From: Aureococcus anophagefferens
Taxonomy: Eukaryota > Sar > Pelagophyceae > Pelagomonadales > Pelagomonadaceae
DNA: 64,000 nucleotides
Direction: 5' to 3'
Assembly (NCBI RefSeq): GCF_000186865.1
Contig: NW_008705566.1
Coordinates: 549,807 to 613,806, forward strand
Part shown: positions 26,778 through 36,692 of the stretch, piece by piece
Layout: the number at the start of each line of letters is the position of its first letter
Numbering within the stretch: position 1 is the stretch's first letter
Notes under the pieces: generated by a model
What the model saw: the letters and a program-made list of their open reading frames with translations, nothing else
The model's database searches: none
What the model was told of the DNA's origin: nothing
Program-made: the position numbers and the translations under genes

Positions 26778-28205
26778 ATGCTTAGCGTCGCAGCCCGCGC
26801 CGCCTGCGTGCGCTTCGCCGCCGGCGCCTCCGTCGTCACCGCCGCGCACGAAACCGATGCGGCGCACTGCGACGCCGTGCGCCGCAAAATGACGCCCATC
26901 GGCGCCTTCAGCCTCCTCTCCGAGACGCCCGCGGCGCCGTCGATCCCCGCCGTGCTGCTCACGTTTAAAGCCCCGCTCGCGGCGGCAGATCTCAAAGACG
27001 CGCTGACGGCCGGCGTCGCGCCGGCGAGCGCGCGCTTCCGGAGCCGCGTCGACGAGCGAGCGCTCGAGTTCGTCGACGATTTAGGACCCGCCGCGGCGCC
27101 GTTCGTCGTCGAGCGCGGCGCGCGCGGGGAAGCGGCGCTGCCCGGCGCCGTCGCCGAGGCGTTGACGGCGCCGCTCCTCGGGCGCGACGGCGCGGGGCCC
27201 TGGTGGGAGGCGCTCGTCTTCGACCACGCGGCGCGGACGTCCGTGCTCCTCCGCGCGCACCACTGCTTGGCGGACGGCGTGTCGCTCGCGTCGCTCTTCG
27301 CGCGCGCCACGGACCAGGCCGAGGCCATCGCGGCCGCGGTCGACGCCGAGATCGCCAAGCGGCGGCGCCCCAGGGGCGAGCGGCGGCGGCGGTCCGCGCT
27401 CGCGCGGTTCGCGAGGGCGCTCCTCAAGGCGCTCGGCTTCGTCGCGCGCGTCGTCCGCGGCGCGCTGGCCATGCTGCGCGTCGTGGCGACGACGCGCGCG
27501 CCCCTGCGCGGGGCCGCGCCGCGCCGCGCCGCGACGGGCCGGTCCGTCGCCTGGGCGAGCAAGTTCAGCGACGTGGCGACGCTCAAGCGCGTCGCGAAGG
27601 CGCTCGGAGGCGACAAGGCGACGGTCAACGACCTCTTCGCGGCCATCGTCGGAGGCGCCCTCCGGGACGTGCTCGGCGACGCCGCGCACGTGACCTGCGC
27701 CGTGCCCGTGCACCTCTACGGCGGCGCGCTGCTGCCCGGCGTCGACGTCGGGAACCACATCGGCGCGGTCCTCGCGAGGTTGCCGCTGCCCGGCGGCGAC
27801 GGCGCCGCCGCGCACGTCGCGCGCGTGTCGCGGGACGTCGGCGGCGCGCTGCGCGGCGGCGCGGGCGCGCTCGTCGCCTACGGCGCGGCCTACGTCGCCG
27901 CCGCGGTCCTGCCGCGGCGGCTCGTGCCCTACGCGCTGGGCGGCTCCGCGGGCTGCGCGACCGTGGCGCTCACGAACGTCCGCGGCCCGCCCGTCGACGG
28001 CCTCTCGATCCGGGGCGTGCCCGTGGAGGCCGTCGTGCCCTTCCTGCCGCCGCCGCCGGGCGTGCCCCTGGGCGTCGCGCTCGCGACCGTCGGGCCGGAC
28101 GCGACGATCTCCTTCAACGCGGACGCGTCCCTCCTCGACGCGGACGCGCTCCTCGCGGCGGCCCTCGCCTACTACGGCGAACTGGAACGGGCCGCGGGCA
28201 TCTAA
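26778..28205 (+). CDS. Wax ester synthase / diacylglycerol acyltransferase (WSD family)
   Basis: 475 residues from ATG 26778. The catalytic HHxxxDG motif is intact (RAHHCLADGVSL), so it should transfer acyl groups from acyl-CoA to alcohols or diacylglycerol. Other family marks: KATVNDLFAAIVGGALRDVL, VPVHLYGGALLPGVDVGNHIGAV and TNVRGPPVDGL, the C-terminal WES/DGAT block. A basic hydrophobic segment (ARALLKALGFVARVVRGAL) may anchor it to ER or lipid droplets. Role: neutral-lipid storage. It converges with and overlaps by 4 bp the NTF2-like gene (stops at 28205 and 28202). Confidence 0.85.
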   Translation: MLSVAARAACVRFAAGASVVTAAHETDAAHCDAVRRKMTPIGAFSLLSETPAAPSIPAVLLTFKAPLAAADLKDALTAGVAPASARFRSRVDERALEFVDDLGPAAAPFVVERGARGEAALPGAVAEALTAPLLGRDGAGPWWEALVFDHAARTSVLLRAHHCLADGVSLASLFARATDQAEAIAAAVDAEIAKRRRPRGERRRRSALARFARALLKALGFVARVVRGALAMLRVVATTRAPLRGAAPRRAATGRSVAWASKFSDVATLKRVAKALGGDKATVNDLFAAIVGGALRDVLGDAAHVTCAVPVHLYGGALLPGVDVGNHIGAVLARLPLPGGDGAAAHVARVSRDVGGALRGGAGALVAYGAAYVAAAVLPRRLVPYALGGSAGCATVALTNVRGPPVDGLSIRGVPVEAVVPFLPPPPGVPLGVALATVGPDATISFNADASLLDADALLAAALAYYGELERAAGI

Positions 28206-29074
28206 CGATTGACGTTGACGCCCGCGGTCGTGCGCGCGTGCCACCAGGCCGGCAGGTCCGCCGCGGGCGACACGGCGCGGCCGCCCTTCTCGTAGTCGAC
28301 CTCGTTGAACTGCGACAGCTGGAAGAGGTACTTGGCGAAGGGTGCGGACAGCGCGAAGACGAAGCGCGGCACGCCGAGCGGGATGAGCAGGCCCGCGAGG
28401 CCGCCGAAGCCCTCGTTCGTGCCCGTGAACTTGCAGCCCACGTAGCCCACGGTCTCCCACTTGATCCGCTTCTCGGGCGTCCACCACAGGCTGTGCATCT
28501 CCGGCCCGCCGCGGACCCGATTGCCCGTGGGCTTCAGCTCGTAGTCGCCGATGCTCGTCGCTTGGCCGTCGTTCGTGCCGACGTAGCGCAGCGTGAACCA
28601 GACGCGCGCGTCGTTGTCCGGGTCGAGGTGGAACCCGTCGAGCAGGTAGTCCAGGTCCGGGATGGCCGCGCCGAAGTCGAGCGTGAAGCCTACCAAGTGC
28701 GACGGGGTCGGAGTTCTTCACATAGAATTTACATCACGCACTCCCGTCGCTCGACGCCGCGCGAAGCCGCGCTGCGTCGCGAGGTAGTCGTTCTTGCAGA
28801 GCGGGCCGACGTCGGGGCCCGTGAGCACGTAGCCCTCGTCGAAGTAGTCGTAGCGCGCCAGGAACGCGTCCATCGACTCGCCGCCGCGCACGCGCGAATC
28901 GCGCGCCGCCGCGTAGTACTCGCGCGTCCATCGCTCCATCTCCGCCAGCGTCGGCGTTGCGGCGGGCGGCGCGGCGGCCGTCGGCGCGGCGCGCAGGCGC
29001 GTCGACGCGGTCCGTGGCTGCGGCGCGACGCGCAGCGCTGAGGCTACGGCGAGCAATGCGAACGGACGCATCAT
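28202..29074 (-). CDS. Plastid-targeted NTF2/SnoaL-like protein
   Basis: Exons 29074-28768 and 28689-28202 join to 264 residues. The N-terminus is a signal peptide ending ASALRVAP, an ASAFAP-type plastid signal. The mature part has an NTF2/SnoaL-like alpha+beta fold: MERWTREYYAAARDS, FLARYDYFDEGYVLTGPDVGPLCKNDY, PDLDYLLDGFHLDPDN, RVWFTLRYVGTNDG, PEMHSLWWTPEKRIKWETVGYVG. The C-terminus has a hydrophobic patch (GLAGLLIPLGVPRFVFALSA) that could contact membrane. Catalytic role unknown. The 78-bp introner falls inside TQRGFTLDFG. Confidence 0.75.
28690..28767 (-). mobile_element. Introner J (family 3), GC-AG intron
   Basis: On the minus strand TSD GCTTCGCG (28767-28760) precedes CGGCGTCGAGCGACGGG. 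The element ends CCCCGTCGCACTTGGTAG before TSD GCTTCACG (28689-28682). Splicing restores TQRGFTLDFG, phase 1. Both ends are nearly identical to introner I, 6 kb away in an unrelated gene. Confidence 0.9.
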
Positions 29075-29282
29075 TGCGCGTTCGACGACGGGCGCTGCGC
29101 GAGCGTGCTCGACGACGGGCGTGGCGGAGAGCGCTCACTCTCGGGGATGAGGCTTCATCGATGCCGCAAGTTGAAGCCTTCAAGAAGGCACTCCATGAGC
29201 GACGCCGAGTTCTCCGCCAGCCGCGGCGACCACGGCCCGAACCGCGTCCGCTCCCACCATTTCTATCCCGCGTGGTACATGT

Positions 29283-30095
29283 TTAAATAGACGTCTGGAC
29301 GACGCCGACGTCCGATGCGGACCACTCGCGCGTCTCGAAGTCGAAGACTTCCCAGGCGGACGTCACATAGCCGCGCGACCGCAGCCAACCGCTCGGGGCC
29401 CCGGCCTCCGCATTCGACTTGAACGAGATGAACCATTCCCGCGACGACGCGAAGTAGAGGTACACTTCTTCGTCGTCGTCGTCGTCGTCGTCTGCCTCCT
29501 CGGCGGTCGGCGCCTCCTCGAGCTTCCAGACGGGCCGGCCGTTAACGACCATGTCCTCGACGAGCACATAGGAGCCCATCGAGTCCTCGTATTCGTGGCC
29601 GGCGGGCAGGCCCTCGAACGTAAACTTCGCCGGCGCCGCGGCGAGCGCCTCGCGGATCTCCGCCTCGGCGCGCTCCTTCGCGGCGTCGAGCGCGGCCCGG
29701 TCCACGGCGGCCACGGTGATCTCCGGCGCGTCCGCCGCCCACTGTTCGTCGTCGACGACCACGAACGTCTCCGCGATCGCGTCCGGCGTCGCCGCGTCGC
29801 TCTCCGTCATCATCGAGCCCTGGTGCGCGCCGGCGAGCATGTCGCCCTCGTCGCTCACGCACCAGGACCCGAGCGTCGAGTAGAAGAGGAACGTGTCGCA
29901 GGGCGGCGCGCTGTCGACCTGGTGCCAGACGGCGCGCCCGTTGACGACGGTTTCCGTCCGCTCGTAGATGCCGCAGTCGACGATGAGCGCGTGGTCCTCG
30001 GGCAGCCCATCGATGCGCACCGCCGGCGGCTCCACATTGGCCTTCGCAGAAGCCGCCGTGTCCGCCACACGCTGCCGCTTTTGCGAGGGCGCCAT
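29283..30095 (-). CDS. Protein of two tandem module repeats, hypothetical
   Basis: 270 residues. Two copies of one module: about 25-110 (GLPEDHALIVDCGIYERTETV, VNGRAVWHQVDSAPP, FLFYSTLGSWCVSDEGDM) and about 165-260 (GLPAGHEYEDSMGSYVLVEDM, VNGRPVWKLEEAP, VYLYFASSREWFISF). The modules share Y-x-VNGRxVW and a Trp-bearing strand; a charged helix and an Asp run link them. N-terminus basic (SQKRQRV). No named family recognised; a ligand-binding beta module is plausible. Confidence 0.65.
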   Translation of the reverse strand: MAPSQKRQRVADTAASAKANVEPPAVRIDGLPEDHALIVDCGIYERTETVVNGRAVWHQVDSAPPCDTFLFYSTLGSWCVSDEGDMLAGAHQGSMMTESDAATPDAIAETFVVVDDEQWAADAPEITVAAVDRAALDAAKERAEAEIREALAAAPAKFTFEGLPAGHEYEDSMGSYVLVEDMVVNGRPVWKLEEAPTAEEADDDDDDDEEVYLYFASSREWFISFKSNAEAGAPSGWLRSRGYVTSAWEVFDFETREWSASDVGVVQTSI

Positions 30096-30162
30096 CGCTC
30101 GGTTGTCGGGGTAAATAACGACCTAAAAGAACATCAAGCAAAGATCTTGGGGCAGCGCCGCG

Positions 30163-31863
30163 ATGGGCTTCTCAATTTCAAGGCAGGCGGCGACGCTATT
30201 GCTGCTGCTCGCGATCTGCGGCGCAGATGTCGTGACGCTGACGCACCGCAACGCGTCCCTGGCGACGCGGCCGGCGACGCTGACGCTCGTGCTCGTCGGC
30301 GCGGCGGACCAGAGCGACGAGCGGCGCGCGGCGTTCCGCGAGGCGGCGGCGCTGGCGCGCGCAGCCTTCGAGTCCGAGGGTCCGAGCTGGACCGAGGCCG
30401 TCGAGGGCGGCGAGGCCTACGCGACCTACGCCCAGCCGCGGCCCCTCTTCGCGGAGACGGCGGCGGGCGACGCGGGCCTCTTCGGCGGCGTGCCCGGGCT
30501 CGACGTCGACGCGGGCGCGGTCGCCGTGCTCCTGCCGCGCCATGTGCCGGGCGTCTACGGCGGCGCCGACCTCGACGCGGCGGCCCTCGCGGCCTTCGCG
30601 GGCCGCGTCTGGGGCGACGGCTTCGCGGCGCACCTCGAATCGGAGGCGGACGTCGCCGCGTTCGTCGACGCCGCGGGCGCCGGCGGCGCCATCGCCGTCT
30701 TCGGCGCGGCGGGACACCACGTCGCGGACTTCCTCGCGACGGCCAAGTACACGGCGCAGCAGCAGGCGACCGTCGCCGGGCCGCCCATGCGCTGGGCGCT
30801 GTGCGCGGGCGCCGCGGTCGCCGCGTGCGGCGTCGGCGCCGGCGACGCGCCGCGCGCGTACCGGCGGAGCGCGCGCATGGCCGCCGACGGCGGCGACCCG
30901 AACCCCCTCGACGCGACCTTCGACTTTTCGCGCCTCGCGGGCCGCGACGGGACGTGGGCGCGCGCGTTCAACAACTGGGCGCAGGCGCTTGCGCTGCCGC
31001 CCGCGTTCGCGCTCAGCGAGGCCTGGCTGCCGCACCTCCAGCGGTCGCTCTGCCCCGTGCTCGTCGTCGCCGGCTCCGCGGCCGTCGCCATCGACCCGGC
31101 GACGACGACGCTGCCCCGGGTCACCGAGGAGCTGCTGAAGACGCTCCACGGCGCCGCGCGCGACCTCCGGGGCTACCTGCCCCTCGTGCTCGCGACGGCC
31201 GCGGGCAACGACGAGGCCTACGAGCGGCTGGGCTGGTTCGCCCACGCCGGCGGCGCGGACGTCGCCGTCGTCGTCCTCGCGAGCTGGAACGCGCCGCGCG
31301 ACGTCCGCCGCCTCGCGGACGACGAGACCCTCCTCGCGAGGCACGTCCAGCGCCTCGCGCGCGCGGGCGCCGCGGACGCCGTCGGCGCGGGCCTCGACGG
31401 GCCGCTGCTCGCCGACTTCGCCGAGGCGTCCCTGCGGGGCGAGCTCCCGCACGCGCCGCGGTCCGCGGCGCCGGCGCCCCGCGTCGCGGGCAAGGCGGAC
31501 CGGCTCAACGGCGCGGGCCTCGCGGCGCTCGACGAGTCCCAGCACGTCGCCCTCGTGCTCTACACGTCGTCGGCCTGCGCGGGCAACGGCCTCTGCGACG
31601 CGATCCTCAAGGGCTGGGACGACCTCGCGGCGGCCTACGCGGAACCGCTCGCGGGCAACGCGACCGTCGCGACGCTCGACGTCGACGAAAACGACGCGCC
31701 GCGCAAGTTCGACCTCGGCGTGCTGCCCGCCGTCTTCTACCTCGCCCCGGGCCGCCACGACGCGCCCGTGCAGCTCCCGTCGCGGAGGGACGTCCACGCG
31801 ACCTTCGCGCCCAACTTCGACCGCCTCGTCGCGGCGCTCGAGGGCGGCGCGGGGGAGCTCTAG
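30163..31863 (+). CDS. Secreted PDI/thioredoxin-fold-like protein without a CxxC centre
   Basis: 566 residues with a signal peptide (ATLLLLLAICGADV). The C-terminal 100 residues have a thioredoxin-like pattern: VALVLYTSSACAGNGLCDAIL, VATLDVDENDAPRKFDLGVLPAVFYLAPG. The cysteines are spaced CAGNGLC instead of CxxC. The middle contains segments like redox-inactive b-type domains (FVDAAGAGGAIAVFGAAG; PVLVVAGSAAVAID). Role: perhaps an ER-lumen folding or scaffold protein; redox activity is doubtful. The ORF is single-exon and the start ATG directly precedes the signal peptide. Confidence 0.6.
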   Translation: MGFSISRQAATLLLLLAICGADVVTLTHRNASLATRPATLTLVLVGAADQSDERRAAFREAAALARAAFESEGPSWTEAVEGGEAYATYAQPRPLFAETAAGDAGLFGGVPGLDVDAGAVAVLLPRHVPGVYGGADLDAAALAAFAGRVWGDGFAAHLESEADVAAFVDAAGAGGAIAVFGAAGHHVADFLATAKYTAQQQATVAGPPMRWALCAGAAVAACGVGAGDAPRAYRRSARMAADGGDPNPLDATFDFSRLAGRDGTWARAFNNWAQALALPPAFALSEAWLPHLQRSLCPVLVVAGSAAVAIDPATTTLPRVTEELLKTLHGAARDLRGYLPLVLATAAGNDEAYERLGWFAHAGGADVAVVVLASWNAPRDVRRLADDETLLARHVQRLARAGAADAVGAGLDGPLLADFAEASLRGELPHAPRSAAPAPRVAGKADRLNGAGLAALDESQHVALVLYTSSACAGNGLCDAILKGWDDLAAAYAEPLAGNATVATLDVDENDAPRKFDLGVLPAVFYLAPGRHDAPVQLPSRRDVHATFAPNFDRLVAALEGGAGEL

Positions 31864-31912
31864 GCGACCATCTCAGGCGCGTCCGGCGCGGTCGCAATTC
31901 GCAGATGGCGAC

Positions 31913-33400
31913 TTAGGCGGAGTCGAAGGTGAGGCGCGCGCGCGGCAGGGGCGACGTCGTCCCGACGGTCGACGGCGACGCCGGGCGCGGCGGCGGCGGC
32001 GGCGGCGCGTAGAACGCGGCGATGGCCTCGAGGTGCGCGTCGAGGCACGCGCCGAAGGACGCGAGGCGCGCGTCGTCGATGGCCGCGGCGAGGTTCGGCC
32101 CCGGGGCGTTCTTCTTCGCCCTGGGCTTCTTCTTCTTCGGCGCGCACCAGCGGCCGTAGCCGCCCTCGAGCACGGAGACGACGCCGACGCCGCGGCCCGC
32201 GCCCGCGGCCCGGAGGAGCGCCGTCGTGCACTCGCCGTAGTCCTTGGCGTCGAGCGCGCCGAGGTCCGCGAGGTCGTCGCGGTGGCCGTCGAAGCCCGCC
32301 GAGAGGAGGAGCAGGTCCGGCTCGAAGGCCGCGACGCGCCGCGCCAGCGCGGCGACGGCGGCGCGGAAGCCCTTGGCCGTGACCGTGCCGCGGATGGGCA
32401 CGTTGAGCACGTTGGCGGGCGCCGCGTCGCGGGGGCCGCCGGTGCCGGGGTACGTGCCGCCGCCGTACGCGTGCGCGGAGCCGAAGAAGAAGCGGCCGTC
32501 GGACCCGAGGATGTCCTGCGTGCCGTTGCCGTGGTGGATGTCGAAGTCGACGACCGCGACCCTGGACCGGCCGAGCGCGGACGCGGCCTCGAGCGCCGCG
32601 ATCGCGACGGTGTTGAGGAGGCAGAAGCCCTGGCTCGGCGCGACGTCCGTCTTGCCGTCGCGCGCGACGTGGTGGCCCGGGGGGCGCACGAGGCAGACCG
32701 CGCAGGACGCGTCGCCGGCGCAGACGCGGCGCACGGCGTCGAGGCCCACGGCCGCCGCGCGCCGCGCGGCCGCGAGGCTCCCGGCGCAGCCGACGGTGTC
32801 TCCCGCGGGCGTCAGGTTCACGATCTCGCCCGCCGCGGCGCCTCCGACGGCGGCCTCGAGGCTCTCGTAGTAGCGGCCCGTGTGCGCGCGGAGGATCGCG
32901 CGCGTGAGGTCCCCGTCGCCGACGGCCTCGCCCGCGGCCCAGTCCGCGGCGACGGCGCCGCGCCGCGCCGCGAAGCGCTCCGCGCACTTCCGCGCGGCGA
33001 TCGTGCGCTCCGGCCGCTCCTGGCGCTCCGGGCCGACGAGGTGCCGCTCCACGGCCTCCGTGTGGAGGACGAGCAACGTCGACGCCGCGCCCGTGTCGTA
33101 GGTGCAGTCGACGTCCTCGGAGCGATCGACGTCCGCCGCGTCGCCCGCGTCGACCCAGTCCTCGTCGAGCTCCGTGTCGCCGCCGGGGCTCGGCGGCGAC
33201 GTCGTGCCGCGGAGCGGCGACGGCTCCGGCGACGGCTCGCGGCGCCGCGGCGCGAGCATGCGGTTGACGCGCGGCGCTGCCACGCGCTTCTCGACCGCCA
33301 TGCCCGACAGGAAGCGGCTGAGCACGCTCTTCTTCGGCAGCGTCTTGCGGCGCGTCATATCATTGTTTGCGTTCGGGAGGAGCGGCTGGAAGCGGCGCAT
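31913..33400 (-). CDS. Class II histone deacetylase
   Basis: 495 residues from the ATG at 33400 (a second Met at 33358 is possible). Catalytic and zinc motifs are complete: RPPGHHV, SQGFCLLNTVAIAA, VDFDIHHGNGTQDIL (zinc Asp/His), LLSAGFDGHRDD, and VLEGGYG. It therefore deacetylates lysines on histones or other proteins. The N-terminal 100 residues are basic then Ser/Pro/acidic (TRRKTLPKKS; PSPEPSPLRG) and may carry localisation signals. A Lys-rich insert (PKKKKPRAKKNAPG) follows the EGGY motif. It converges with the PDI-like gene. Confidence 0.9.
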   Translation of the reverse strand: MRRFQPLLPNANNDMTRRKTLPKKSVLSRFLSGMAVEKRVAAPRVNRMLAPRRREPSPEPSPLRGTTSPPSPGGDTELDEDWVDAGDAADVDRSEDVDCTYDTGAASTLLVLHTEAVERHLVGPERQERPERTIAARKCAERFAARRGAVAADWAAGEAVGDGDLTRAILRAHTGRYYESLEAAVGGAAAGEIVNLTPAGDTVGCAGSLAAARRAAAVGLDAVRRVCAGDASCAVCLVRPPGHHVARDGKTDVAPSQGFCLLNTVAIAALEAASALGRSRVAVVDFDIHHGNGTQDILGSDGRFFFGSAHAYGGGTYPGTGGPRDAAPANVLNVPIRGTVTAKGFRAAVAALARRVAAFEPDLLLLSAGFDGHRDDLADLGALDAKDYGECTTALLRAAGAGRGVGVVSVLEGGYGRWCAPKKKKPRAKKNAPGPNLAAAIDDARLASFGACLDAHLEAIAAFYAPPPPPPRPASPSTVGTTSPLPRARLTFDSA

Positions 33401-33592
33401 TATGCTATGGGTTCGGAGGCCTCGCGTCGAGACACAGTCTCGACGGCGTTCGAGCGGGAAGAGTCTCGGTTCCTGAGGGAAACTACTAGTACCTTCCGAG
33501 GTCAACATGCCGGGCCGCGCGCGGCCGGTAGCATCATGCGCGACGCGGGCAGCCTCTGAGCGCGAGGAATCCGCGGAACCAACATTTGAGCC

Positions 33593-35910
33593 ATGTACGC
33601 GGGCAGTCGGCCGAAGTCGTGCGACAACAAGGCCCGCTACATCCCCGCGCAGAATAGCATCCAGCCCCTGGGCGCGGAGGCCGCCGTCCGCCACGGCGCC
33701 ACGCATCTGCCGTCGCCGCGGCCGATGAGCTCGGGCGACTCGGGGCTCCACGAGATGATCCCCATGGCGCCCGAGCCGGCGTCGGCGCGCGACGCGCTCC
33801 GGGAGCAGCTCGCGGCGCGCGACCGGGCGCGCGCGGCGCTCTTCGGCGCCGCGGCCGCGGCCGAGGCCGTCGAGGAGGAGGCCGTGCCCGAGGACGCCGC
33901 GGCGAGCCGCGCGTCGCTCATGGAGGCGTTCGCGGCGCGCGACCGCGAGCGCGCGGACCTCGTGAAGATCCTGAGCCCCGGCAAGGGCGGCGGCGGCGGC
34001 GCCGAGGCGGACGCGGACGCGGCCGCGCGGCGCGAGGCCAGGCGCGCGCGCGAGGCGGACCGCCAGCGGCGCAAGGAGGAGAAGCGCCGCCGCGAGCGCC
34101 GCGAGGCCGCCAAGGTCGCCGCGGCCGCCAACGTCGCCGCGGAGCGCTCCGACGACCTGCTCCGGTCGAAGCGCGAACGGAAGAGCCAGGCGTCGCTGAA
34201 CAGCGCGCGCGGCGCCGCGCCGCTGAACAGCGCGCGGGGCGACGCGCCGCTGAAAAGCGCGCGGGGCGACGCGCCGCCGAGGAGCGCGCGGGGCGCCGCG
34301 CCGCTCCGGAGCGCGCGCGGCGACCCCCCGCTCCGGAGCGCGCGCGGCGACCCCCCGCTCCGGAGCGCGCGGGGCGACGCGCCGCGGCGGCCCGACTCCC
34401 GGGAGGTGCTGAGCGCGCGCAACGACGTCGAGCGCGCGGAGCTCTGGCGCGAGCTCGGCGACTACGCGAACGCGATCCGCTCCGCCAAGGACGCGGACGG
34501 CGCGCCCACGGTCCGGTTCCCCGAGAACTACGACGAGGTCGTCAAGCTCATGAACCGGCGGGACCTCGGGGAGGGCGGCGACGCCGCGGGCCGGTCCTGG
34601 GCCGCGAGCTCGCTCCGGGCCGGCGTCGGCCGCGCGTGCGGCTCCGGAGACCTCTCGCGGTACAAGGGCGTCCTCGACGACGGCGTGCAGGAGGAGCGGA
34701 TGGTCCTGGGCCTCGCGACCATCGAGCGCCTCGACCGCGAGCTGCGGCGCGTCCAGGCCAAGGCGCGCGCGGTGCGGGATCTGGGCGCCCTCGCGGCGGC
34801 GTCGCAGCCGCCGCGGCTCGACGACGCGCATCTCGCGGGCGACGCCACCGACGGCCCCGGCACGGCGCGGTCCCTGGCGTCGTCGGCGTCCGACGCCGTC
34901 TTCCTCACGGAGAAGCGGCCCCGGTCGAAGCGGTCGCGGTTCCGGGACCGGAACCGCGCGATGTCGCCGCCGAAAGAAGACGAGAAGCCGGCGACGGACT
35001 TCGTCCTCGACAACAAGCACCGCCAGGGCCGGTCGCTCCTGACCATGGAGCAGGAGTTCCGCGCGCTCCGCGAGCGGCCTGCGACGACGTCCTCGAGGAG
35101 CTCGCGGCCTACGGCGGCGACGAAGACGAGCTCCGGCGATTGGCGGACGTCGACGCGCAGCTCCGGGCCCTGGGCCGCGCGGACGTCGTCGGCGCGACGA
35201 TCCCCGGCGCCGCGGACCGCGCGAAGCTCGTCGCCGAGCGGTCGCCGCGCGGGGCCCCGGCCGCCGGCGCGGACGACTACCTCGCGGCCGCGCGCGCGGA
35301 CCGCGCGGCGTCGCGGCGCGAGCTCGACGTCGACAAGCGCCTCGCGGCGGCCCGCGGCGCGCCGCTCGTCGTGCTGGACGACGACGACAGCGACGGCGAC
35401 GCGCCGGCGACGGCCGTGCGCCTCGGGGACGTCGCGCGGCTCGTCGACGACCTCGCCGCGGGCGCCGGCGAGGCCGCGAGCCGGGAGCGCCTCGACGCCC
35501 TCCTCGCGGCCATGGGGCCCGCCATCGCCACGGCCGCGGCCGTGCGCGACGAGCGGCGGCGGCGCCGCGCGGGCGGCGGCGACGAGAACGACGCGCCGCC
35601 GCCGCGGGCCCCGCCGGCGACCTTCGGCGTGTCGGCGCCGGCGGACGCGCCGCGGTCCGCGAAGAAGCGCAGGGCGAAGCGGCCCAAGGCCCGGGCCTTC
35701 GGCGAGCTCGCGGACGCGCTCCTCGAGTCCGCGCTCCGCACGAAGTCGGCCCTCGGCCAGGCCGACGACGCCATCAAGCGGAGCCTCGCGTCCAAGGACG
35801 TCGGGGCCGCCTTCTTCGACGACGACGGCGACGTCGGCGCCCTCGAGCCGCCCGACGACGCCGGCCGCCGCGGCGCGGCGGTCTTCGACGACGACGACGA
35901 CGAAGCCTAG
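33593..35910 (+). CDS. Coiled-coil protein with SARGDxPL repeats; one apparent frameshift
   Basis: The N-terminal frame (from ATG 33593) holds charged helices (REARRAREADRQRRKEEKRRRERREAA), then about seven tandem copies of a 9-residue repeat (SARGDAPLR/N-type, 34195-34385), then ordered segments (YKGVLDDGVQEERMVLGLATIERLDRELRRVQAKA). Near 35080 the frame moves by one base. The continuation (CDDVLEELAAYGGDEDELRRL to the acidic end DDDDDEA, TAG 35910) has the same style. The frame change is probably a missing base in the assembly. Function unknown; coiled-coil, possibly cytoskeletal. Confidence 0.6.
34195..34385 (+). repeat. 27-bp tandem coding repeat (SARGDAPLR-type)
   Basis: About seven in-frame units encode (N/K/R)SARG(A/D)(A/P)P(L/P/R). 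Several adjacent units are almost identical at DNA level, so the array is probably length-variable. Confidence 0.8.
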
Positions 35911-35948
35911 GCTCGCCGGGATCGCGCGCGCGTCTCCGGGCCTCGGCG

Positions 35949-36692
35949 CTAGCCGGCATTTAGCGCGCGTTTCCGGGCGACGCGCGCGTCGTGCCAGGCG
36001 AGGGCCCGCGCGCAGAGGACGTCGCAGGCGCCGGACCGGTCCGGGAGCGCGGCGACGGCCCGCGCGAATTCCACGGACTTGACGACGACGACGCGCGGCG
36101 CGACGACGCGCACCACTTCCGGCAGCAGGCCCGCGACGAGGTGCGCCGCGCGCACGCCGCCGAGGTCGAGGAAGACGACGTCGAACGCGCCGTCGCCGAC
36201 GACGGCCGCGAGCGGCGCGGCGAGCAGATCCGTCGGCGGCGCGTACGCCGCGCGGCCCCGGAGCGCCTCGGGCAGCTTCCGCGCCGCGTCGGCGAGGGCC
36301 TCGGGCGACCGGTCGACGCCGAGCACGTAGGCGCAGCGCCGAGCCAGCCGAGTCGTGCCCTCGCCCCACGAGCAGCCGAGGTCCAGCGCGCGCTCGTCCG
36401 GGAGCGCCTGCGCCGAGAGCGCGCGGAAGTCCTCCGTGCGCTCGCAGAGCAGCACGGCGCAGCGGTCGCCGCGGGGCCGGTAGCGCTGGAGCTGGTGGGC
36501 GCGCGCGTGGTAGACGCGGCCGTCGTCCTCCCAGCGCACGCGCACGCGGTCGCCGTAGGCCTGCGCGTCCTCGTCTTCGAGCGCTTCCACGACGCCCACG
36601 CCGTTCACGCCTTTCTTCGTCGAGACGACGCGATCGTTTGGCTGGAAAACAAGCCTCGTCGGCTGCTCAAACAGCTCGAACGCGACGTCCAT
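35949..36692 (-). CDS. SAM-dependent methyltransferase-like protein
   Basis: 247 residues from MDVAFELFEQPTRLVF. After a Tudor/PWWP-like N-terminal patch (NDRVVSTKKGVNGVGVVEAL, RVRVRWEDDGRVYHARAHQLQRY) comes a Rossmann methyltransferase: RALDLGCSWGEGTTRLARR (motif I), YVLGVDRSPEAL (motif II), and FDVVFLDLGGVRAAHLV (motif IV region). The N-terminal part may read a partner. Substrate unknown. The gene converges on the frame-shifted coiled-coil gene. Confidence 0.7.
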   Translation of the reverse strand: MDVAFELFEQPTRLVFQPNDRVVSTKKGVNGVGVVEALEDEDAQAYGDRVRVRWEDDGRVYHARAHQLQRYRPRGDRCAVLLCERTEDFRALSAQALPDERALDLGCSWGEGTTRLARRCAYVLGVDRSPEALADAARKLPEALRGRAAYAPPTDLLAAPLAAVVGDGAFDVVFLDLGGVRAAHLVAGLLPEVVRVVAPRVVVVKSVEFARAVAALPDRSGACDVLCARALAWHDARVARKRALNAG